Origin: Gemmatimonadota bacterium | GTDB lineage: Bacteria > Gemmatimonadota > Gemmatimonadetes > Gemmatimonadales > Gemmatimonadaceae | Assembly (NCBI GenBank): GCA_016714015.1 | Contig: JADJNZ010000006.1 | Span: forward strand, 124,001 to 188,000 | Direction of reading: 5' to 3' | Length of the DNA stretch: 64,000 nucleotides | Shown here: one piece after another, positions 6,899-15,525 of the stretch | Layout: each line of letters begins with the position of its first letter | How positions within the stretch are numbered: the stretch's first letter is position 1 | Program-made: the position numbers and the translations under genes | Notes under the pieces: model-generated | What the model was told of the DNA's origin: nothing | The model's database searches: none | Seen by the model: the letters and a program-made list of their open reading frames with translations, nothing else

Positions 6899-8481
6899 GG
6901 CACCTGGACCTTGAGCGTGCGCACCGGCACGCCATCGGGGGAGACGTCGACGAGCGTGCGCCCGTCGTCGAGTCGGGCGGCGCGCAGCGCCGCGTAGAAC
7001 GGGCCGTCGCGCATCACCACGTAGGCCGCCGGACGGAAACGGCGGTCGATCCGTTCGAGCTCGGACCGGTGCTCGGCCGGCGTCTTGTCCACCACATGCT
7101 CGCGCGGCGTCAGGATCTCCACCGGCAGCACCTCCAGCCCGGTGTAGATCGCGAGCATCGGCGCGAGCTCGGCGGCGATCCGCTGGCCGTCGAGCGAGCG
7201 GTCGTCGTTCACGTGCCGCACGAGACGGATTCCCGCGCCGGTCATCGCGCGCGACGCGCTCGATTCCCAGCCCTTCGACAGCCCGCGCGCATTGTAGGTC
7301 GTGTGGCCCGCCGCCAGCGCCAGAAGCGCCGCGACCAAGACCATCGCCTCGCGCGGCTGCCCATGCCCGCGGAACCGCGCCGCGAGCGTCGCCACCCCGG
7401 CGACCATGATCAGCACCACCAGTGGCCAGACGACCCAGAGGAATCGGTCCACCCAGAAGGGCCAGGCGAGCACCGCCACGAGATAGCCACTCAGGGCGAG
7501 GGCCGTGACCGGTGCCCGACCACGCGCGGCGAGCGCGACCAACCCGCCGCCGAAGGCCGCCAACGCGAGCGCGGCCATCACTTGCCGCGTCACCCCGTCC
7601 CAGAGGGGCGAGAAGAAGACGCCCAGCATCACCCAGGTGGCCTCGACGTTCTTCCCAAGCACCTGATCGAGGAAGGCGAGCCCACCGTCCCTGTAACCGT
7701 CCACCACCCAGTCGAGGTACGGACCGTAAGAACCGAGCAACTCCGGCGGGAACGACGGGATCGCCCGCCAGACGAAGAACTGCCATGGCAGGAGGAGCAC
7801 GACGCTGCCGCCGGCGACGATCAGGAGCTCCTTCCAGCGACGCTCCCACGTGAGGAGCATCACGCCCGCGACGAGGACCACGCCCCCCAACGTGCGCACC
7901 AGGACCAGTAGTGCGATCAGCACCGCGGTCCACACCGCCGGTCGCACGCCCCCTTCGCGCACCACGCGCTCCGTCATCCAGAGCGTCGGCAGCAACAGGA
8001 GGAGGAACAGCGGCTCGCTGAGCAGCAGGTTGGTGAGCAACAGCACCGGCACGGTCACCGTCGCCGCGAGCGCGGCCGCGAGCGCGACCCACCAGCGCAG
8101 GCCGAGGAGCCGCTGACCGAACACCACGAGCCCGGCCGCCGCCGCGGCCAGCACCACCGGGTTGATCAGCTTGAACCAGCCGATGTTCGACGGGAACGCC
8201 GGCGCGACCTTCCATGCGGCCGCGAGCAGCAGCGGCCAGACCGGCGGATAGTGGATCGCCGGCGGCGTGCCCGGCAGGTGCGGATACACATAGCCTTGCC
8301 CCTCGGCGAGCGCCTTCGCCGTCAGCAAGTAGATCCCGTCGTCATTGAACACGCCGATCGGGTCCGACGTCATCGTCACGAGTGCCGCGACGAGCGCGAC
8401 CACCGCCGCGACCAGCGGCGCGCGGCGCTCGAGCGCACCGAGCGGTCCCCAGGGGCGCGGCGCGGCCCCGGCCTCGCTCAC
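6895..8481 (-). CDS. GT39/ArnT-like membrane glycosyltransferase
   Basis: This 528-residue protein has about 12 hydrophobic segments. The first periplasmic loop holds the acidic motif FNDDGIYLLTAKAL followed by a YPP-type stretch, as in ArnT/PMT-type GT-C enzymes that use polyprenyl-phosphate sugars. A soluble C-terminal tail (about 425-528) follows. It starts with GTG overlapping the pilR stop (GTGA) and ends overlapping the GT2 gene (ATGA). Together with the DPM-like and TMTC-like neighbours it forms a three-gene glycosylation set co-transcribed with pilS-pilR. The acceptor, whether lipid A, pilin or another protein, is unproven. Confidence 0.75.
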   Translation of the reverse strand: MSEAGAAPRPWGPLGALERRAPLVAAVVALVAALVTMTSDPIGVFNDDGIYLLTAKALAEGQGYVYPHLPGTPPAIHYPPVWPLLLAAAWKVAPAFPSNIGWFKLINPVVLAAAAAGLVVFGQRLLGLRWWVALAAALAATVTVPVLLLTNLLLSEPLFLLLLLPTLWMTERVVREGGVRPAVWTAVLIALLVLVRTLGGVVLVAGVMLLTWERRWKELLIVAGGSVVLLLPWQFFVWRAIPSFPPELLGSYGPYLDWVVDGYRDGGLAFLDQVLGKNVEATWVMLGVFFSPLWDGVTRQVMAALALAAFGGGLVALAARGRAPVTALALSGYLVAVLAWPFWVDRFLWVVWPLVVLIMVAGVATLAARFRGHGQPREAMVLVAALLALAAGHTTYNARGLSKGWESSASRAMTGAGIRLVRHVNDDRSLDGQRIAAELAPMLAIYTGLEVLPVEILTPREHVVDKTPAEHRSELERIDRRFRPAAYVVMRDGPFYAALRAARLDDGRTLVDVSPDGVPVRTLKVQVP

Positions 8482-9854
8482 GCCTCGACCCCGTAGCGCG
8501 CGAGCTTGCGATGCAGCGTCGACGGGTCGATACCCAGCATCTCCGCCGCCCGCGTCTTGTTCCCCTGCTCCGCCTGCAGGACGAACAGGATGTAGGCGCG
8601 CTCGATCGTCTCGAGCGTCGGGTTGGGCGTCGCGCGCTCGGCCACCAGCGGCTCGCTCTGCCGCTCACTCACCCGCTCGGGCAGCGCGGCAACGCCGATC
8701 GTCGTCCCCGTCGAGAGGATCACCGCGCGCTCCAGCGCGTTCTCGAGTTCACGCACGTTGCCGGGCCACGCGTACGAGAGCATCGCCTCCACCGCGTCGT
8801 CCCCCAGGCGCTTGGGTGCCTCCTGCCGCTGTTCGCCCGAGCGCTGCAGGAACCCCTCCGCGAGGAGCACGATGTCGTCGCGCCGCTCGCGCAACGGCGG
8901 CAGGTGCACCGAGATCACGTTCAGACGGTAGAACAGGTCGCGACGGAAGTTGCCGCGCTTGATCTCCTCCTCGAGGTCGCGGTTCGTCGCCGCGATGATG
9001 CGCGTATCGATGGGGATCGGTTCCGTCGCGCCCACCGGAATCACCTCGCGATGCTGCAGCACGCGGAGCAGCTTCACCTGCGTCGCCGGCGTCGTCTCGC
9101 CGATCTCGTCGAGGAAGAACGTGCCGCCGCCCGCGGCGGTGAAGAGCCCCTGCTTGTCGCGGGTCGCCCCGGTGAACGATCCCTTCACGTGGCCGAACAG
9201 TTCGCTCTCCAGCAGCCCCTCGGGGAGCGCCCCGCAGTTGATCGACTGGAAGGTCGAGTCCGCGCGCCCCGAGAGGTCGTGGATGTAGCGCGCCACGACC
9301 TCTTTGCCCGTGCCCGACTCGCCCGTCACGAGCACGGTCGACTCCGTTGGCGCGACCGCCTCCGCGAGCCGCAGCACGTCGAGCCATGCCCGGTTCTGTC
9401 CCACCGGCGCGCCGGCACCCCGACGCTCCCGCTTGCGGATCTCCTTCTTGAGGACCGTGTTCTCCACGCGCAGCATCCGGTGCTCGGCGGCGCGGCGCAG
9501 GATCGCGAGCAACTCGTCGTTCCGGAACGGCTTCTGGATGTAGTAGAACGCTCCCTCGTTGACCGCCTGCATCGCGGTCTGCAGCGTCGCCTGCGCCGTC
9601 ATGAGGATCACTGGCACATCGGGGTCCTTCGCCTTCGCGGCCGCGAGGACCTCCACGCCGGTGACCTGCGGCATCCGGACGTCGCTCAGCACGATGTCTG
9701 GCGAGAGCGTCTGGAGCTTCTCGAGCGCGGCCTTGCCGCCGTGCGCCACATGCGGGGTGAAGCCCTCCGCGCGCAGGAGGATCTCGAGGGTCTGCAGGAT
9801 GCCGGACTCGTCATCGACGATGAGCACGGACGGGGACGTGGGACGGTCGCTCAC
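8478..9854 (-). CDS. pilR: Sigma-54-dependent NtrC-family response regulator, PilR-like
   Basis: This 458-residue protein has the three NtrC domains. The receiver (about 9-125) has acidic residues VDDE, the phospho-acceptor in LSDVRMP and Lys in QKPF. The AAA+ domain (about 145-380) has Walker A GESGTGKE, the sigma-54 contact loop as GSFTGA, and Walker B FFLDEIGE. The C-terminal Fis-type helix-turn-helix ends KTRAAEMLGIDPSTLHRKL. It is coupled to the upstream PilS-like kinase gene (GTGA overlap), and a sigma-54 promoter sits before pilA four genes downstream. PilR activating pilA is therefore the obvious assignment. GSFTGA is a common variant of GAFTGA and should be functional. Confidence 0.9.
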   Translation of the reverse strand: MSDRPTSPSVLIVDDESGILQTLEILLRAEGFTPHVAHGGKAALEKLQTLSPDIVLSDVRMPQVTGVEVLAAAKAKDPDVPVILMTAQATLQTAMQAVNEGAFYYIQKPFRNDELLAILRRAAEHRMLRVENTVLKKEIRKRERRGAGAPVGQNRAWLDVLRLAEAVAPTESTVLVTGESGTGKEVVARYIHDLSGRADSTFQSINCGALPEGLLESELFGHVKGSFTGATRDKQGLFTAAGGGTFFLDEIGETTPATQVKLLRVLQHREVIPVGATEPIPIDTRIIAATNRDLEEEIKRGNFRRDLFYRLNVISVHLPPLRERRDDIVLLAEGFLQRSGEQRQEAPKRLGDDAVEAMLSYAWPGNVRELENALERAVILSTGTTIGVAALPERVSERQSEPLVAERATPNPTLETIERAYILFVLQAEQGNKTRAAEMLGIDPSTLHRKLARYGVEA

Positions 9855-11488
9855 GGGGTGGCTCCGAGCCCTGGCGGCTCGAGTGGGAGGAGGACGGTGA
9901 AGCAGGTGCCCGTCGCGAGGCTGTCCACGAGGATCAGCCCCCTGTGGGCCTCGATCGCGCGATGCACCATCGCGAGTCCGAGCCCGCTGCCGCCGGGCTT
10001 CGTCGTCGCGAAGGGCTCGAACAGCCGGTCCGCGATCTCGGAAGGGATGCCCGTGCCCTGGTCGCGGATCTCGATCGCGTGGACCGGACCGTTGAACGGC
10101 AGCCCCATCGGTTGCTGGTCGCGCGGCAGGGTGCGCAGCCGGACCCGGACCTCGCCCTGTGACGGGGAGGCCTGGAACGCATTGAGGATCAGGTTGAAGA
10201 GCGCGCGATGCAGCAGGTCCTCGTCCCCCTGCATCATGAGCGGCCCGTCGGGAAGCTCGAGCGACAGGCGCGCTTGGTCACCACGGTCCGGGTGCGTGCC
10301 AGCGAGCGTCGCGGCCCCCTGCACCAGGTGCCGGAGGTCGAGCGGGTCGCGTCGCGTGACCTGCACACGCGCGAAGTCCAGGAACTCGCTCAACAGGCGC
10401 GAGAGCCGCTCCGACTCGCGCACGATGAGCGCCGCGAGGGTCCGTTCATCCGCCGTCGCGGTCGGACGGCGCGACATCTGCTCGACCGCACTGTGGATGC
10501 TCGCGAGCGGGTTCTTGATCTCATGCGCGAGCGATGCGCTCAACTCCGCGACCGCTTCGAGCCGCTGCGCGCGCAGGTGCATCGCCTCGAGCCGTTTCTG
10601 GTCCGTGATGTCCTGGAAGATCGCCGTCGTCGCCTGCCCCTCCTGCCGCAGGTCCCCGCTCACCGACGTCGTCGTGATCCCGACCGGCACCGGCACGCCG
10701 TTGCGGAGCAGCGACCCCTCGCGCCGCGCCGTCACCACGCCGCCGGCGGCATGCGCGACGAGCGCATCGGCCACCCCCGGCGCCGTCCGCGCGATGCGCG
10801 CGAGCACCGGCGTGCCGACCTCCTGGTCGACCGCGAGCCCGAGCATCGCCGCGGCCGCCGGATTCGCATAGAGCAGCTTGCCGCCATGGTCGACGGTGAT
10901 GATCCCTGACCGGATGTTGGCGAGGATGTCCGCCGCGCGCAGTTGCATCCGCGCAAGCTCCTCCTGCAGCCGCTGGCGTCCCTCGCCCGCCTCCTGCAGA
11001 CGCGCCGCGATGTACCCGGTGCCGACCGCCACCAGCGTGAATACCACGAGCTGCAGCACGACATACAGCGTGAGCGTCCCGCCGCTCACCAGGAACGCAT
11101 CGCCGACGTAGAGCACGGAGCCGAGCATCGCGAGCAGCAGCGAGCTACCGATGGGCAGCAGCAACGCCGCCGCGGCCATCACGAGGATGTAGAGCGCCGA
11201 AAACTGCGATTCCGCGCCGCCGGTCAGGTGCACGACGCTCGTGATCAGGAAGAGGTCGTGGACGAGCTGTCCGTAGAGGAACCCCTCGCCAGGACGCCGG
11301 CGGTTCACCTCGGTCCGCACGAACGAGATGGCGGTGAGCGCCATCGCGGTCACGAAGAAGACCGTCGCGAGGAAGGTCGCCTGGGGGTCGACGAAGACCG
11401 CCCGCAGCAGCGTCGCCGCGAAGCTCCCGGTCGCCACGAGCACACGCCCGAGGTAGATCCAGCGCAGCAGGCGGCGCGGATCCAGCAC
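9851..11488 (-). CDS. pilS: Membrane sensor histidine kinase, PilS-like
   Basis: This is about 545 residues: six hydrophobic segments (about residues 10-175), a short coiled coil, a PAS domain (about 190-310) and a kinase core. The core has an H-box SLAHEIKNPLASI, N-box FNLILNAFQ and G-boxes DQGTGI and GGSGLGLAM. This is the PilS layout. I chose the GTG at 11488, which has GGAGAAGG ten bases upstream. A TTG at 11551 is the only longer alternative and would overlap a promoter-region repeat. It is the first gene of a five-gene run with pilR and three glycosyltransferase genes. It is divergent from arfB. Confidence 0.87.
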   Translation of the reverse strand: MLDPRRLLRWIYLGRVLVATGSFAATLLRAVFVDPQATFLATVFFVTAMALTAISFVRTEVNRRRPGEGFLYGQLVHDLFLITSVVHLTGGAESQFSALYILVMAAAALLLPIGSSLLLAMLGSVLYVGDAFLVSGGTLTLYVVLQLVVFTLVAVGTGYIAARLQEAGEGRQRLQEELARMQLRAADILANIRSGIITVDHGGKLLYANPAAAAMLGLAVDQEVGTPVLARIARTAPGVADALVAHAAGGVVTARREGSLLRNGVPVPVGITTTSVSGDLRQEGQATTAIFQDITDQKRLEAMHLRAQRLEAVAELSASLAHEIKNPLASIHSAVEQMSRRPTATADERTLAALIVRESERLSRLLSEFLDFARVQVTRRDPLDLRHLVQGAATLAGTHPDRGDQARLSLELPDGPLMMQGDEDLLHRALFNLILNAFQASPSQGEVRVRLRTLPRDQQPMGLPFNGPVHAIEIRDQGTGIPSEIADRLFEPFATTKPGGSGLGLAMVHRAIEAHRGLILVDSLATGTCFTVLLPLEPPGLGATP

Positions 11489-11542
11489 GGCGTGGTATCC
11501 TTCTCCGGTCCCCGGTTCGCGAAGCGCCAAGCGCCCTCTCCA

Positions 11543-11597
11543 GTGTTGCAATCCGCAACGACTTCAATGAGACGAGCGGTCTGGCGAAATGCAACAC
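11543..11597. promoter_or_regulatory. Inverted repeat in the pilS/arfB divergent promoter region
   Basis: GTGTTGCA (11543-11550) and its complement TGCAACAC (11590-11597) form an exact 8-base inverted repeat separated by 39 bases. A nested GTTGC-5 bases-GCAAC (11544-11558) overlaps the left arm. Together they span the gap between two divergent genes. They may be operators for a looping or cooperative regulator. Confidence 0.4.
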
Positions 11598-11598
11598 C

Positions 11599-12066
11599 AT
11601 GCCGTCACTACCTATGAGCGATCACGCCCCCTGGACCGACGACGGACGACTCCGCGTGAATGCCCGGGTCGCCATACCAGCCCATGAGCTCGAGATCCGC
11701 GCGACCCGTGCCGGCGGGCCCGGAGGACAGCACGTCAACACCTCATCGACGCGGGTGGAGGTCACGTGGCGGGCCGCGACCTCCACCGCGCTCGACCCCG
11801 AGATGCGCGAGCGGCTCCTCACCCGGCTCGGCTCGCGCCTCGATACTACCGGCACGGTGCGCGTGGTCGCCGCCGACACGCGCAGTCAGACGCAGAACCG
11901 GGCGCTCGCGCTCGAACGGCTCGCGACGATGGTCGCCCAGGCGCTCGTCGTCCCGAAGGCGCGCCGCGCCACCAAACCCACCCGCTCCTCGAAGCTCCAG
12001 CGCCTCGACACGAAGAAGCGGCGGTCCACGCAGAAGCGCGACCGCCGCTGGAAGCCCGAGGAGTGA
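11599..12066 (+). CDS. arfB: Ribosome-rescue peptidyl-tRNA hydrolase ArfB (YaeJ/ICT1 family)
   Basis: This protein of up to 155 residues has the catalytic loop ATRAGGPGGQHVNTSSTRV, whose GGQ triggers hydrolysis of peptidyl-tRNA on stalled ribosomes. It lacks the stop-codon-recognition domains of full release factors. It has the lysine/arginine-rich C-terminal tail (about 115-155) that in ArfB occupies the empty mRNA channel. Length matches the family (about 140). The start may be the ATG at 11599 or the ATG at 11614, five codons later. It is transcribed away from pilS and is convergent with an outer-membrane barrel gene. Confidence 0.93.
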   Translation: MPSLPMSDHAPWTDDGRLRVNARVAIPAHELEIRATRAGGPGGQHVNTSSTRVEVTWRAATSTALDPEMRERLLTRLGSRLDTTGTVRVVAADTRSQTQNRALALERLATMVAQALVVPKARRATKPTRSSKLQRLDTKKRRSTQKRDRRWKPEE

Positions 12067-12075
12067 CCGACCCCG

Positions 12076-12777
12076 TCACTTCTGCGGCGACTTCGTCCCG
12101 GGTGTGAACGTGATGCCGATGAAGACGGTGAGGAAGTCGGCGCGCGTCTGCCGCGGGTTGAGGATCACGTTGCCGCTTCCGTCCTCCGTGATGTCCCCCG
12201 GCGTCAGGTAGCGCACGTTCTCGCCGTTCCAGGTGTGTCGCACACCAAGGTCGAAGACCGTCGTGCCCTCGCCGAACGGGATATAGAGCCCGCCGAACGC
12301 CGTCTTCGCGAACGTGCCGTCGTTCGAGTTGGTGCTCGAGGCGAACGGCTCGTCCGAACTGTTCGACCCGCGCACGCTGCTCGAGGTCGTGAACGCGGAG
12401 AACCCGACGCTGCCGCCGAGATAGGGCATCACGGTCCGCCCCGGCACTCCGATCTGCCCGCCGAGACTGCCGCCGAAGATCGAGTTGGTCGTGGAGACAT
12501 CGACGTTGATCAGCCCGAGCGCGCCGCCGCCGAGAGGGACGCGTCGCGTCTCGGAACCGTAGATGAGGAAGCCGAGGTCCGCGCGAAGCGCGATCGGTCC
12601 TCCGACCTTCCAGAGCACTCCGCCGCCGACGCCGCCGGCGAAGTTGACGTTCTGGGCGAACTCGCCCTGTGGGATGCCGAGTTGGAGCCCGACCGGGATG
12701 GCGACGGTGGACTGCTGCGCCGCGAGTGCCGGCGCCGCGATGAGCAGCAGGACGAGGAGAGCGCGCAAGGTACGCAT
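12076..12777 (-). CDS. Outer-membrane beta-barrel family protein (hypothetical)
   Basis: This 233-residue protein has a clear signal peptide (MRTLRALLVLLLIAAPALAAQ) followed by alternating polar/hydrophobic strands and many glycines, as in small OmpW/OMP_b-brl porin-like barrels. It ends in a lysine-containing tail rather than a terminal aromatic, so insertion in the outer membrane is likely but not certain. I chose the ATG at 12777 because the signal peptide begins there. A 21-codon extension has no sense as a leader. It lies just downstream of the TolC-like gene, about 34 bases away, and may share its transcript. Confidence 0.6.
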   Translation of the reverse strand: MRTLRALLVLLLIAAPALAAQQSTVAIPVGLQLGIPQGEFAQNVNFAGGVGGGVLWKVGGPIALRADLGFLIYGSETRRVPLGGGALGLINVDVSTTNSIFGGSLGGQIGVPGRTVMPYLGGSVGFSAFTTSSSVRGSNSSDEPFASSTNSNDGTFAKTAFGGLYIPFGEGTTVFDLGVRHTWNGENVRYLTPGDITEDGSGNVILNPRQTRADFLTVFIGITFTPGTKSPQK

Positions 12778-12811
12778 CGGACGAGGCAGAGGGTGGAGGA
12801 GCTCGACGGCC

Positions 12812-14230
12812 CTACCGTCGGGACGGTCCGGCTGTTTCACCCGTCACAACCGCGGGGGTTCCGAGGGCCGCCGCGAGCGCGCCGAGCGCCGTGGCCCGCC
12901 GCGCTTCGAGCTGCGCCGCCCGCTGACGCTCATCGAGGACCGCGCGCTCGCGCAGGTTCACGATGAGCAACGAACTCTCGCCGATGTCGAAGCGCCGCTG
13001 CTCCGCGGCGAGGAGCACCTCGTTCGCCGCCAGCACCCGCGCCTGCCCCGCGACCTGCGCCTCCACCGCGGCGAGTTCGATCGCCGCGCGCTCGGCCGCG
13101 AGTTGCACATCGCGCATCACGCGATCGCGTTCCGTGGCGAGCTGCCGCGTGCGCGCCTCCGCGGCCCGCAGGCGTCCGAGTTCCCGGCGCGCGAAGAGCG
13201 GGATCCGCACCGACACGCCGGCCTTCGCATCGTCGGCCGCCTCGGAGAGCGCTGGCAACGAACCGAGGGAACTCCCCGCCCCGAGCGCGCTCACCTCGGC
13301 GCTCGCCGACGGCAACACCTGCGTCAACACCAGGCGCCGCTGCGCCTCGGCCTGCAACCAGCGCGCCCGCGCGGCGAGGACCGATGGATGCTCGCGCGCC
13401 AGCCGCACGAGTTGCGCGTCGTCCACCCGGCGCGCGCCGTCAGCCACCGAAGCCGCGCCGAGCCGAGGGCGCGCGGTGGGCGGGAGCGCCACCGCCGCCC
13501 CGTTCGCGTCCCACAGATGCCCGCTCACCACCAGACGCGCAGACGCGAGCGCGGCCGACGCATCGATCTCCGCGAGTAGGCGGCGATCCCATTCGGCGAG
13601 CGCCTCCACGCTGTCGATCGCCGCGACATCACCCTCCCGCACACGCGAGCGCACGGCGTCGAGCCGGAACCGCGCGAGCGTCACCCCGTCTCGCGCGATT
13701 CCGGCGCGCGCGTCGGCCTCGTACCAGGCACCCCAGTCGCGAGCGGCCTGCTGGAGCAGCCGCACCAGTGTCGCGTCCGCGTCCGCGTCGGCCGCCTCGG
13801 CCGCCAGCTCGGCCTGCCGCACGCCGGTGCGTCGCTCATCGGTCAACAACCGGGGCCCGATCGGGATGCTGAGGCCTGCCGAGAGGAGTCCCGTCCCCGG
13901 CGTCTTGCGCTCGGGATTGATGATCGCGCCAGCCGCCCGCTCCCAGCCGACCTTCACGTCCACCCCCCAGGGGGTCGGGACGGTGAGGCGCGCATCGACC
14001 TCGTCGTAGTAGCCGATTCCCTTGAAGCGCTTGTAGTCCCACGTCGCGCTCACCGAGGGATCGAAGCCGCCCCGCGCGGCGCGCAGGTCTTCCCGCGCCT
14101 GCTGACGCACGGCCTCGGCCTGTCGCGCGACCGGGTGCGCGTCGCGCACGCGCGCGAGGAACGCCTCGAGCGTCAGCGAATCACTCTGGGCGACCGCAGG
14201 CAGCAGCGCGAGTGCGAGCGCGACGATCAC
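12812..14230 (-). CDS. TolC-family outer-membrane efflux/secretion channel
   Basis: This 472-residue protein starts with a GTG at 14230 whose first residues (IVALALALLPAVAQS) form a short signal peptide. The rest is long amphipathic helices with the repeated TolC (OEP) layout: a helical hairpin, strands around VGWERAAGA, and a second half-repeat ending RFDIGESSLLIVNLRER, a TolC hallmark. The GTG overlaps the HlyD-like gene's stop (GTGA), so the two are translationally coupled. With the upstream adaptor and ABC protein it completes an inner-to-outer-membrane export route. Confidence 0.88.
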   Translation of the reverse strand: MIVALALALLPAVAQSDSLTLEAFLARVRDAHPVARQAEAVRQQAREDLRAARGGFDPSVSATWDYKRFKGIGYYDEVDARLTVPTPWGVDVKVGWERAAGAIINPERKTPGTGLLSAGLSIPIGPRLLTDERRTGVRQAELAAEAADADADATLVRLLQQAARDWGAWYEADARAGIARDGVTLARFRLDAVRSRVREGDVAAIDSVEALAEWDRRLLAEIDASAALASARLVVSGHLWDANGAAVALPPTARPRLGAASVADGARRVDDAQLVRLAREHPSVLAARARWLQAEAQRRLVLTQVLPSASAEVSALGAGSSLGSLPALSEAADDAKAGVSVRIPLFARRELGRLRAAEARTRQLATERDRVMRDVQLAAERAAIELAAVEAQVAGQARVLAANEVLLAAEQRRFDIGESSLLIVNLRERAVLDERQRAAQLEARRATALGALAAALGTPAVVTGETAGPSRR

Positions 14231-15525
14231 TTCTTCGCGCCCTTCGCTGCCGACGGTGGGGCGGACTGGGCCGGCGGGAACCCGTTCATCAGGCGCCAGA
14301 GCTCGAAACCGACCGTGACGTTCCGGAGCAACGCCCACCCACGCGCGCCTGAGCCGAGGCGCAACTCGCGCGGCCAGTCCTCATCGCTCGAGTCGGCTTC
14401 GACGAGGACGCGGTACGTACCGTCCGGCTGCGCGAACTGGTCGATCACCGCGACGCGGCCGCCGAACGTGCCCACGGCGACACTGGGCCACCCGCTGAAC
14501 TGGACTGCCGGCCACCCCGCGAACTCCAGACGCACCCGATCGCCGGGTTGCATCAGCGGCACGTCACGGGCGGTCACGTTGAGGGCGACGGCGAGCGCCG
14601 GCGTCTTCGGCTGCACGCTGGCGATCGCCTCGCCGTCCTTCACGATCTCACCCACGCCGGCGCGCAAGGCGCGCACCACCACGCCATCGCTGGGCGCACG
14701 CACGACGAGGAGCCCTTGCCGCTCCTCGAGATTGTCCCGCCCCGTCGAGAGCTTCGCCACCTCGGCCTCCCCTTCGGCCGCCTCGGCGAGCGCCGAGCTC
14801 CGGTCCCCCTCGACCTTCGCGATCTTCTCGGAGTAGTCGGCCTCCACGCCGGCCCGATCCGCCCGCGCCGTCGCCAGTGCCGCCGCCACCTCGAGGGCGA
14901 GCGCACTCGCGCGCTGCGCCCGCTGGCGCGCCGTCTCGAGTTCACCGCGCGAGCGCAGCCCCTCGGCGAACAGCGCCTGCGCGCGGGACGCCTGCACCGT
15001 CGCGATCGAATCCTCCAGCTGCGCGGCCGCGAGCGATGCCGTGAGCTGCGCGATGCGATTGTCCCCCTTCTGCCGCGCGAACACCCACGCGCTGTCGAGC
15101 GCGACGCGCTGCCGCGCGAGCGCGTCGGCCTTCGCGCGCTTCCCGGTCACCGCGTCGCGCTTCGCCTCCACCTGCTGGGCCAACCGCTCGAACGCGCGCG
15201 GATCGAGGTACGCCTCCTTCACCTCGGCCAGGGCGATGATCGGGTCACCGGCGCGCACGACCGCGCCTTCGGCGACATACCAGCGCACGATCCGGCCCCC
15301 CACCGTCGCGAACGCCTGCTGCGGCCGCTCGTCGGGGCGCAGCGCGGTCACCTCGCCGCTCGCCTGCACGTTCTGCTGCCACGGCAGGAACAGGACGAGG
15401 AGCACGAGGGCGAGGATGCCCAGCATCCAGCGGCCGAGCGTGCGGAACGACGGCTGCCGCGCGAGCAGCTTGACCGAGTCGAGCGAGGCCGCGCGCTCGG
15501 TGTTGAGGTCGGGGATGCCACCCAT
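14227..15525 (-). CDS. HlyD-family membrane-fusion (periplasmic adaptor) protein
   Basis: This 432-residue protein has a cytoplasmic tail, one membrane helix (about 32-49), a lipoyl half-motif (about 75-100), a long periplasmic coiled coil (about 105-275), the second lipoyl half (VVRAPSDGVVVRALRAGVGEIV) and a beta-barrel domain. This is the adaptor of type I secretion or tripartite efflux systems. It overlaps the ABC gene by one base (TGATG) and the TolC-like gene by four. The C-terminus is Pro/Ala/Lys-rich. No export substrate gene is recognisable next to it. Confidence 0.88.
   Translation of the reverse strand: MGGIPDLNTERAASLDSVKLLARQPSFRTLGRWMLGILALVLLVLFLPWQQNVQASGEVTALRPDERPQQAFATVGGRIVRWYVAEGAVVRAGDPIIALAEVKEAYLDPRAFERLAQQVEAKRDAVTGKRAKADALARQRVALDSAWVFARQKGDNRIAQLTASLAAAQLEDSIATVQASRAQALFAEGLRSRGELETARQRAQRASALALEVAAALATARADRAGVEADYSEKIAKVEGDRSSALAEAAEGEAEVAKLSTGRDNLEERQGLLVVRAPSDGVVVRALRAGVGEIVKDGEAIASVQPKTPALAVALNVTARDVPLMQPGDRVRLEFAGWPAVQFSGWPSVAVGTFGGRVAVIDQFAQPDGTYRVLVEADSSDEDWPRELRLGSGARGWALLRNVTVGFELWRLMNGFPPAQSAPPSAAKGAKK

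Noticed and set aside
8382..10871. 829-codon plus-strand open frame opposite pilR and pilS
   Set aside because: It is a high-GC shadow frame; codon use is antisense-like and there is no domain.
11489..11551. 21-codon N-terminal extension of pilS from a TTG
   Set aside because: It uses a rare start, lacks conservation and overlaps a promoter-region repeat; the GTG at 11488 has a good ribosome-binding site.
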